From Bacillota bacterium (GTDB lineage Bacteria; Bacillota; Clostridia; Christensenellales; Aristaeellaceae): a stretch of 64,000 nucleotides of DNA. The notes below the pieces were generated by a model. The model made no database searches. It saw only the letters and a list, made by a program, of their open reading frames with translations, and had not been told where the DNA came from. Position 1 is the first letter of the stretch, and each line of letters begins with the position of its first letter. The translations under genes and the position numbers were made by a program. Shown piece by piece: positions 42,346-48,454 of the stretch. Location of the stretch: contig JAEYPB010000062.1 in NCBI GenBank assembly GCA_023411175.1, forward strand, positions 59,593 through 123,592, written 5' to 3'.

Positions 42346-42639
42346 TCAATACTCGCTGGGGAAAAGTAGCGTCGTGGCGCTGTGATCCCATTCGGTGATG
42401 ATCCAGAGTTTCCAGTCGGGATGTTCCGCGTTTTCGTAGGAAGCAAAGATGCGGTTGTCGTTATGCTTGAGCGCGTCCTCGTTCTGCTGCCTGTCGCTCT
42501 CACACATCTCGCCCCAATCGGCGTTGAGATAGCGCGCGAAAGATGCCTTTGCGAACTTGCCGAATTCCGGGCTTTCCTCTATGAGGTTCGCCACCCCGCG
42601 AGTCGCCACCAATTGCCCGATCGGGAATTTGACTGCCAT
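42346..42639 (-). CDS. Small phage protein of unknown function
   Basis: A 97-residue soluble protein (MAVKFPIGQLVATRGVANLI...). Features such as NADWGEMCESDRQQNEDALK and KLWIITEWDHSATTLLFPSEY occur in a widespread group of small phage and ICE proteins without a named function. GAAGGAGGG precedes the ATG. A possible promoter with the shared CTTGTCTTTC box lies directly upstream. Confidence 0.65.
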   Translation of the reverse strand: MAVKFPIGQLVATRGVANLIEESPEFGKFAKASFARYLNADWGEMCESDRQQNEDALKHNDNRIFASYENAEHPDWKLWIITEWDHSATTLLFPSEY

Positions 42640-42669
42640 GTCCGTGCCCTCCTTCTTTGAAGTGACTGG

Positions 42670-42698
42670 ACTGTACTCGAGACACCCCCGAAAGACAA
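42670..42698 (-). promoter_or_regulatory. Promoter with shared CTTGTCTTTC box, copy 1
   Basis: On the minus strand TTGTCT (42693-42698), 17 bases and TACAGT (42670-42675). The surrounding AAAGCCTTGTCTTTC and GTGTCTCGAGTACAGTCCAGTCACTTC are repeated almost exactly at 43.15 kb. Confidence 0.55.
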
Positions 42699-42778
42699 GG
42701 CTTTCGCGGTCTTTTCTTCATAATAAAAAGCGCGTGAGGAACGAAAAAGGGTGGCCCGCAGGCGGCCCTTTCCGTCGA

Positions 42779-43093
42779 TCATTTTGGCGCGTATGCGATA
42801 TAGCGCGGATAGGTGTGGCCCTGCGTATCGGTCAGCAGCGGGCGCTTGCTTTCATCCGCTGGTTTCACCAGAATGCAGGGGCGCGAGCCGCCCGTGTACC
42901 ACCGTGCCCGGACCGCCATGTTGCTGAAATCCGCGAGCCATTCTCGGTCGGCCATGAGGTTGTTCGTGAAGTCGTGCCATTCGGCGTCCGTAAGCTGAAT
43001 GGTTTCCATGATCTCGTATTCTTCCAAGTTCCTTCGGGTGGTCGGGATGTCACTCATGGAGGTGGGCTTGCATACGAAGTGCGCCTTGTTCAT
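42779..43093 (-). CDS. Small phage protein of unknown function
   Basis: A 104-residue protein (MNKAHFVCKPTSMSDIPTTR...). The ETIQLTDAEWHDFTNNLMADREWLADF stretch is mostly helical, and a short beta part (ARWYTGGSRPCILVKPADES) follows. No domain is recognised. It lies behind the second copy of the shared promoter-like repeat, with GGAGG before the ATG. Confidence 0.6.
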   Translation of the reverse strand: MNKAHFVCKPTSMSDIPTTRRNLEEYEIMETIQLTDAEWHDFTNNLMADREWLADFSNMAVRARWYTGGSRPCILVKPADESKRPLLTDTQGHTYPRYIAYAPK

Positions 43094-43124
43094 GGTGGGT
43101 GCCTCCTTGCTTCGAAGTGACTGG

Positions 43125-43153
43125 ACTGTACTCGAGACACCTCGGAAAGACAA
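43125..43153 (-). promoter_or_regulatory. Promoter with shared CTTGTCTTTC box, copy 2
   Basis: On the minus strand TTGTCT (43148-43153), 17 bases and TACAGT (43125-43130). It differs from copy 1 by only a few bases over about 55 bases. Confidence 0.55.
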
Positions 43154-43159
43154 GGCTTT

Positions 43160-44470
43160 TCATACCTTTTTGGTTATTTTTTCAGCCTGCACGGCCGTTT
43201 CTCCGGTAAACTGCTCCCAGCGGCGCACGATCAGGTCGCAGCAGAGGGGATCGTTTTCAATGGCTCGGCAGGCTCGCCCGGACTGCTCGGCGGCGATGAT
43301 CGTCGTTCCGTAGCCCGCAAAGGGGTCGAGGATCACGCCATTCATGTCGGAGTGCATTTTCAGGCAACGCCACGGAAGCTCCACCGGGATGCGCGGCGCG
43401 CTATCGCCTTCAACGCGGGAAACCTCGATTTCCCACACGCCCGCATAGCCCCATTTGCGGCGTTCCTCGCGGGTGAGGCGGCGCACGAATTGGAAGGAAT
43501 GCGCGGCAAAGGCGGACACCCAGGCATATTCCTGATCGTTGTAGGCGTCGGGGTTATCGCTGGCGAAGGCCGCCACATAATCGAACTGATGCGCGGTCTT
43601 GTTCGAGGCCGCTTGCAGCGCGCCCGCCGAAGGCAGCTTGCCCGTCATCTTCCAGACGCGAATCCAGAGCGGGCGCAGGTTTTCATCGGCGAACAGCTTC
43701 ACCGAATGAACTGCCAACGGTTCCACGAACGGACTGCCGGTTTTCATGAGGTCGCCCGTCTGCCAGCAGATGATGTCTGCATACCGGGCGAGCAGCCGGA
43801 TCACCGAGGCCATGCGGGAAAGCCACGGTTCGATGCCCTCCTTGGCGTATGCCTTGGGGTCGGCGGGCGGCGCGGCAATTGCGCATTGCGCGCGGGCATC
43901 CGCCATGAGCTGTCCATAGCTCTCCGGGCTGGCCGGGTCGCCGCACAGCAGCAGGTGATCGCCCAGCTGCCAAAGGTCGCCGCGTTGCGCGGTTGGGCCA
44001 CCGGACGCCTCAATTTCCCGCTCGGCTTTTTCGGCGTCGAAATCGTCCTCGACGGCATCCTTGGAGTAGAATTTGTTGAGCAGCGCGTCCACCTCGGCGG
44101 CATCGAAGCCGGTCAGGGACACGTCGAACGCCTCGGCGTCGAAATCGGCCATGAGGGAAGCCAGCTTGGATTCGTCCCAATCGCCCTGAATCTTGTTGAG
44201 GGCGATGTTGAGCGCCTTCTCCCGCTGGAGATCGAGATCGACCACCACGCAGTCGATTTCCGTATGCCCGAGATCCATCAGCACCTTGAGCCGCTGGTGG
44301 CCGCCGACCACGTTACCCGTTTGGACGTTCCAGATGACCGGCTCCACATACCCGAACTCGGCAATGGAACGCTTGAGCTTCTCATATTCCTTGTCGCCGG
44401 GCTTCAAGTCCTTGCGCGGATTGTACGCCGCAGGGTTGAGCCGCGCGGCGGGAATCTTTTGAATGTTCAT
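43160..44470 (-). CDS. ParB-like domain fused to N4/N6 DNA methyltransferase with degenerate motif IV
   Basis: A 436-residue protein. Residues 1-130 are a ParB/Srx-like domain (PRKDLKPGDKEYEKLKRSIA, NVVGGHQRLKVLMDLG). Residues about 150-430 are an N6_N4-type methyltransferase fold, with the AdoMet-site motif LDPFAGYGTTIIAAEQ near 395. The catalytic loop, normally DPPY or SPPY, reads IAAPPADPKAY here, lacking both the acid/serine and the aromatic residue. It may be inactive, altered, or a binding protein. It lies in the cluster with a Mom-like and a second ParB-like gene between TerS and TerL. Confidence 0.8.
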   Translation of the reverse strand: MNIQKIPAARLNPAAYNPRKDLKPGDKEYEKLKRSIAEFGYVEPVIWNVQTGNVVGGHQRLKVLMDLGHTEIDCVVVDLDLQREKALNIALNKIQGDWDESKLASLMADFDAEAFDVSLTGFDAAEVDALLNKFYSKDAVEDDFDAEKAEREIEASGGPTAQRGDLWQLGDHLLLCGDPASPESYGQLMADARAQCAIAAPPADPKAYAKEGIEPWLSRMASVIRLLARYADIICWQTGDLMKTGSPFVEPLAVHSVKLFADENLRPLWIRVWKMTGKLPSAGALQAASNKTAHQFDYVAAFASDNPDAYNDQEYAWVSAFAAHSFQFVRRLTREERRKWGYAGVWEIEVSRVEGDSAPRIPVELPWRCLKMHSDMNGVILDPFAGYGTTIIAAEQSGRACRAIENDPLCCDLIVRRWEQFTGETAVQAEKITKKV

Positions 44471-44587
44471 GGCCTCTCCTGTCTTCGGGTTATGAATTGG
44501 AGCGCGGAGAATGGTGCCGCCCCTTCGCTTCCCACCGGTTGGTGGGCGGTCTGCTGTTAACCTATCCGCGCATGAAAACGCCGGGGA

Positions 44588-45334
44588 TCATCCCGGCGCG
44601 ATGATGGAATGCCGCTCCGCCTGCGTGACTTTCTCGCCCTTGTACATACCCGCTCCCAGCTCGTCGATCTTGGAGAAGGGTATTTCCGGCACCGTGAGGC
44701 GTGCCCGGCAGGCGGGATCGATGAAGTACATATACCGAAGCTGGAAGCCGGGAATGGGCTCCGCACCCACATAGTCGAGGTATTTCTTGAAGTTGTAGGT
44801 GCCTCCAGTCACGTCGAAGAACGTCAGCCCATTCAGCTCCCGACGCGGCGTGGTGGGGTTCGAGGCCAGCGTCATCTTGTGGATGCGCGTACCATCCGGC
44901 AGCTCCGCGAGGTTCAGGTTTTCCTTGATGCCGGTCAGCACGAAATTCGAGGCGCGGTAAATCGCGCCGTCGCCACAGGAGCAGGCGTCCGCGAACGAGA
45001 TGATCCATTTGACATGCGGCGCGTACTTTTTCAGGAGCTTGATGCTCATGGAAATGGCGCGGCTCTCGCTGTTGCGGGGAAGCACGGCGTCAAAGGCCAT
45101 GCGGTTCAGCTCCAGAAACTCGTTCCAGCCGGTGCCTTCCACGAGGCCGATGATCTTGCTTTTATCCAGCGACGGGCCATAGCTCATGACGCCGTGGAGC
45201 TGGCCGTCAAGAAAAACGCCGAAGTGGAGCTTGGAATTGTTCACGACCTTGCCGGAGTAATGATGCTGCCGGACGAAGGCGTTGGCAATGCCCGAGGGCA
45301 GCACCTTCATCACAATTTCTTTAGCGCGGCCCAT
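44588..45334 (-). CDS. Mom-like DNA modification protein (GNAT-type fold)
   Basis: A 248-residue protein of the family annotated as Mom-like adenine modification enzymes. Diagnostic stretches are VRQHHYSGKVVNNSKLHFGV (near 20), GVMSYGPSLDKSKIIGLVEG (near 48), NRMAFDAVLPRNSESRAIS (near 77) and IISFADACSCGDGAIYRASN (near 110). Phage Mu Mom converts DNA adenine to a methylcarbamoyl form that blocks many restriction enzymes. A similar antirestriction role is inferred. The start at 45334 follows GAGGTGG and overlaps the ParB-like gene. Confidence 0.75.
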   Translation of the reverse strand: MGRAKEIVMKVLPSGIANAFVRQHHYSGKVVNNSKLHFGVFLDGQLHGVMSYGPSLDKSKIIGLVEGTGWNEFLELNRMAFDAVLPRNSESRAISMSIKLLKKYAPHVKWIISFADACSCGDGAIYRASNFVLTGIKENLNLAELPDGTRIHKMTLASNPTTPRRELNGLTFFDVTGGTYNFKKYLDYVGAEPIPGFQLRYMYFIDPACRARLTVPEIPFSKIDELGAGMYKGEKVTQAERHSIIAPG

Positions 45335-45894
45335 TCTCTCACCACCTCATATAGCCCGTTGCCGTTGTGATTTTCGTTCCCGAAGGTTTCCGTCACGGCC
45401 TGCTGGTCGTACACGTACTTGATCGCGGCCAGCATAAGGCGGGCCTGCTCGTCATGAACCGTGATGCTGATTTGCTGGAAGGGCTTTTTCTCTCCGGCAT
45501 CCAGTGTGAAGTTGTCGGCGAAATCCTCGTCGGAAATGGCCTCGAAGCCGAAGTCGGTCATGGGCAGCATGATCCCCTGTAATTCTAGCGGTAGCAAGTC
45601 CATGTCCCATTGTGCCAGCTCGCCGACCTTGTTGTCGGCCAATCGGAACGCCCGAATCTGATCCTCGGTCAGCTCGTCGGCGATGACGCAGGGGACTTCC
45701 TTGATGCCAAGGGACTGAGCCGCCTTGTAGCGGGTATGGCCCGCGACAATCTCATGATTCCGGTCGATCACCAGTGGCACCAGAAAGCCGAATTCGCGGA
45801 TGCTGGCGGCGACGCCTTTCACGGCCTCGTCATTCTTGCGCGGATTGCGCGCATAGGGGCGGATGTCCTTTAAGGGCAAGGTTTGAATGTTCAC
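45310..45894 (-). CDS. ParB/Srx-like nuclease-domain protein
   Basis: A 194-residue protein with the ParB N-terminal fold: DIRPYARNPRKNDEAVKGVA, VIDRNHEIVAGHTRYKAAQS (the ParB box, near 45) and IADELTEDQIRAFRLADNKV. Stand-alone phage ParB-like proteins accompany DNA methylases and may bind or nick DNA. The GTG start has GGAGG upstream. It follows TerS by 3 bases and overlaps the Mom-like gene, tying DNA modification to packaging expression. Confidence 0.82.
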   Translation of the reverse strand: MNIQTLPLKDIRPYARNPRKNDEAVKGVAASIREFGFLVPLVIDRNHEIVAGHTRYKAAQSLGIKEVPCVIADELTEDQIRAFRLADNKVGELAQWDMDLLPLELQGIMLPMTDFGFEAISDEDFADNFTLDAGEKKPFQQISITVHDEQARLMLAAIKYVYDQQAVTETFGNENHNGNGLYEVVREWAALKKL

Positions 45895-45897
45895 GGC

Positions 45898-46443
45898 TTA
45901 ACCTCCACGGCGCGCCGAAAGCAGGCGCTCCATCATATCGTCATGGGGCGTCGCGCCCTTGTACTCCACGGAGCAGTTTTCGCGCACGACCTGATAAATC
46001 TGATACCACAGGTTGTTGGCCTGCTTGGAAAACGACTGGCTCATGACCACATAGGGCGAGGGGATTGCGTTGCCCGTTGTGGGATGCTTGGCGAGGAAGC
46101 CATATTCTGTGATGCTTTCCTCGCATTGAATCCAGCGGGAGATCGCCATCGCGTACTGCTCGATGATCTGTGCCGGAACCAGCCGGGCGCATTCACGTTC
46201 GGCAAGCCATTTCCACGTTTCCTTGTACACGCTCACTGCCAGCAGGTCTTTGCCGTTCTTTTGCTGAGCAGCGAGGAACGCCTTGGGCGGTGGCATGGGC
46301 TGGCCCTTGAGATCGGCGGCGTCCGCCGTGAAATCGAGCACCGTCAGCTTGCGCTTGCCGGGGTTGCCGTCCGCGATATTATCGACGAGCGCCTTTTTCT
46401 TGCGGCCAGCGCCGACGCGTGCACCGCCCTGTCCGTTTGCCAT
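45898..46443 (-). CDS. Terminase small subunit (P27 family)
   Basis: A 181-residue DNA-recognition subunit of the packaging motor. It begins MANGQGGARVGAGRKKKALV and continues with DNIADGNPGKRKL, EQYAMAISRWIQCEESITEY and SPYVVMSQSFSKQANNLWYQ, the P27-type helical pattern. The ATG at 46443 is preceded by GGTGGGAGGTGATGGC-like purines. TerL is 4.4 kb downstream. Confidence 0.88.
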   Translation of the reverse strand: MANGQGGARVGAGRKKKALVDNIADGNPGKRKLTVLDFTADAADLKGQPMPPPKAFLAAQQKNGKDLLAVSVYKETWKWLAERECARLVPAQIIEQYAMAISRWIQCEESITEYGFLAKHPTTGNAIPSPYVVMSQSFSKQANNLWYQIYQVVRENCSVEYKGATPHDDMMERLLSARRGG

Positions 46444-46586
46444 GCCATCACCTCCCACCCTGCAATAATAAGGACAAAAAAAGATGGGCATATACCCATT
46501 TTGAAAGCGCGAAAATTCACGCGAAGGGGCGGCCCCGCTATAAACTTAACCAGAATTTAAGATTTTGCTCCCCCCTACCTTCGGCC

Positions 46587-46952
46587 TCAGCGCCCGACAG
46601 GCGACCATCGCCCGCCCTCACGGGCCGTGATGCGGGAATGACATTCCTTGCACAGCGCCATGAGATTGTCTTCGGCATGGGTGCCGCCCTGGGCGAGCGG
46701 GACGATGTGGTGAACCTCCACTGCCGCCGTCACCCGGTCCTCGCGCTGACAGACCTCGCACAGCGGGTGGGCTGAGATAAATGCCCTGCGGATGCGCGGC
46801 CACGCGCCATTATACCGGCGCTTCATTTCGGGCGTCCGCCCGTACCGGTTGTAGTGCGAAGACACCAGCTTCTGGTGCTCCGGGCAATACTGCCGGTCGG
46901 TCAGCGCCGGGCAGCAAGAATAGCCGCAGGGATGGCGGGGCTTCCTGGGCAT
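46587..46952 (-). CDS. HNH endonuclease upstream of the terminase genes
   Basis: A 121-residue HNH nuclease. It has a Cys/His zinc pair (CGYSCCPALTDRQYCPEH near 8), AHPLCEVCQREDRVTAAVEVHHIVPLAQGG (near 62-90) and DNLMALCKECHSRITAREGG. This is the short terminase-associated HNH protein that many cos/pac phages need for packaging. The ATG at 46952 follows GGAGG. It lies just downstream of the duplicated promoter-hairpin units. Confidence 0.87.
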   Translation of the reverse strand: MPRKPRHPCGYSCCPALTDRQYCPEHQKLVSSHYNRYGRTPEMKRRYNGAWPRIRRAFISAHPLCEVCQREDRVTAAVEVHHIVPLAQGGTHAEDNLMALCKECHSRITAREGGRWSPVGR

Positions 46953-46972
46953 CGGTTCCTCCAATGGAAAGA

Positions 46973-47177
46973 CCCTCGCCGGATTGCTCCGGGAGGGCCT
47001 CACACTCTTTGATGATACCATATTAGCACATGGGAATGTCTACTTTTGTCTACTAAGCGGATTCTCAAAAGTTTTTTAAGAGAAGCCCTCGCCGGATCGC
47101 TCCGGGAGGGCTTCGGTTCATTCTTTCGATGATACCATATTAGCACATGGGAATGTCTACTTTTGTCTACTAAGCGG
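46973..47177 (-). repeat. Tandem duplication of a promoter-hairpin unit
   Basis: Fifty bases at 47011-47060 are identical to 47128-47177. Each carries AGTAGACAAAAGTAGACATT, CTAATATGG and TATCATC on the minus strand. Each is followed, towards the HNH gene, by the same bulged hairpin (47085-47111 and 46973-46997, stems GAGGG/CCCTC and CCGG/CCGG). The duplicated -35 region is itself a direct repeat of GTAGACA. The distal copy overlaps the end of the preceding gene (NPLSRQK-stop), which explains how the duplicate arose. Confidence 0.75.
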
Positions 47178-47564
47178 GTTTTCCAGAAACTTTTTTTCTA
47201 CCCAGCACCTACGCCCTTTCAGGAACATGGCCACCGCCGCCCGGTTGAATTCCTTCATGATCGCCACAGGCGGGCGGATCGGCTCTTTGCGTTCCTTCGA
47301 CGCCGCCGCATAGCCGCTGTATTCCTCCTTGATGTGATGGTGCGTCAGGTAGGCGTACCGGATAACCTCGTCGCACAAGCTGTAGGCGACATAATACTTG
47401 TCCACCCACAGCCGCCCGTTTTCATTTTCGTAGACGAGCGGTAGGCCGTCCTCGTCATACATGCGCCGGATAGCGCCTCTCGGCACCTCAGGCAATCCAT
47501 GCTCGGAGCTGATGCGATTGGAGATCATCACAATCACGCCACAGGGCAGCATTTCCTTCGCCAT
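47157..47564 (-). CDS. Phage protein of unknown function
   Basis: A 135-residue soluble protein. VMISNRISSEHGLPEVPRGA and ENENGRLWVDKYYVAYSLCD suggest a small mixed fold. The basic C-terminus (FLKGRRCWVEKKFLENPLS) overlaps the distal copy of the duplicated promoter unit. I recognise no family. The start (47564) comes 1 base after the DUF1492 stop, so it is co-translated with it. Confidence 0.55.
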   Translation of the reverse strand: MAKEMLPCGVIVMISNRISSEHGLPEVPRGAIRRMYDEDGLPLVYENENGRLWVDKYYVAYSLCDEVIRYAYLTHHHIKEEYSGYAAASKERKEPIRPPVAIMKEFNRAAVAMFLKGRRCWVEKKFLENPLSRQK

Positions 47565-47565
47565 A

Positions 47566-48042
47566 TCAGGCCTGCTCTTTCTGCGTTTCATCCTTCAATA
47601 CACTCCTTGTCCTTAGTACGGTATCCACCATCGCCAGGGCCTTGTCGTGTAGCCGGTTCGCATATGCGCGGCAGATGTTCATTTCACCAGCCACATCGAT
47701 CCAGCGCTTCATCGCCAAGTATCGGAATTCCAGCAGCAGGCGACAGTCGGCGTCAGCTACGAGATCAATGGTCTGCTGAATTTCGCGCTTGGTGTCCACA
47801 AACCGGTCTATTTCCCGGTTCAGCTTTTCCTCGGCTTCCATGAGGCGGACGATGGTATCCTCCATCGAAGTGACGTTCCGGGAGCTGGATACGCGCTCGC
47901 TGCCATAGGATACCGTGGATTTCCGGGACAGCGCGCGGAGCCTGTCCACCTGCTCCAGCTTTGCGTTGATCCGCTGGTCGATCCGGTACGCTTGGGAGAG
48001 ATACTCCTTGGCGGTCATTTCGCTGCCTGTGGCTCTACTCAT
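47566..48042 (-). CDS. DUF1492 / ArpU-like protein
   Basis: A 158-residue helical protein (MTAKEYLSQAYRIDQRINAK...). Its long coiled coil (KLNREIDRFVDTKREIQQTI) and the end segment LLLEFRYLAMKRWIDVAGEM match DUF1492, related to the ArpU/RinA late regulators of Firmicutes phages. The ATG at 48042 has GGAGG upstream and overlaps the VRR-NUC stop. It may activate late transcription, including the promoters duplicated at 47.0-47.2 kb; that is inference. Confidence 0.75.
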   Translation of the reverse strand: MSRATGSEMTAKEYLSQAYRIDQRINAKLEQVDRLRALSRKSTVSYGSERVSSSRNVTSMEDTIVRLMEAEEKLNREIDRFVDTKREIQQTIDLVADADCRLLLEFRYLAMKRWIDVAGEMNICRAYANRLHDKALAMVDTVLRTRSVLKDETQKEQA

Positions 48043-48331
48043 AAGGCACAACCTCCATTTGCTTGAGGATCGCGGCGACCTCCGCCGCCGACGTGACCTT
48101 GAAGGCTTGTCCTTTTGCTTTCCTGATTCTTTGTATCGTGATCTCTTGGAGCTTTGTCAATTTGCCGGTTTCGGTCTTGACCTCGAAGGCCACGAACCTC
48201 CCGTTAATGCAGGCGATGATGTCCGGGACGCCTGCCGTCCCATATATGCCGCCGTGCTCTTTCCAAGCGAAGCAGCAGGGCGTTTTCTTGAGCAGCCGCA
48301 GGATCGAAGCTACAATGTCGCGCTCGGCCAT
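48035..48331 (-). CDS. VRR-NUC nuclease
   Basis: A 98-residue stand-alone VRR-NUC domain. ILRLLKKTPCCFAWKEHGGI, GTAGVPDIIACINGRFVAFEVK (the PD-(D/E)xK core, near 33-53) and a final helix give the usual length. Such proteins are structure-selective nucleases in phage replication modules. GGAGGTGCCG precedes the ATG at 48331. It lies between the primase and late-regulator genes. Confidence 0.9.
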   Translation of the reverse strand: MAERDIVASILRLLKKTPCCFAWKEHGGIYGTAGVPDIIACINGRFVAFEVKTETGKLTKLQEITIQRIRKAKGQAFKVTSAAEVAAILKQMEVVPYE

Positions 48332-48454
48332 CGGCACCTCCGTAACTCTTTTTGCTGTGTAACCGCCTAAAATAGAGGTTCGCATATATACGCGCGCGCA
48401 CGCACGCGCGCCCATGCGCGACGGGACTTTTCCGTGTACCTCTAAATTTTAAGG

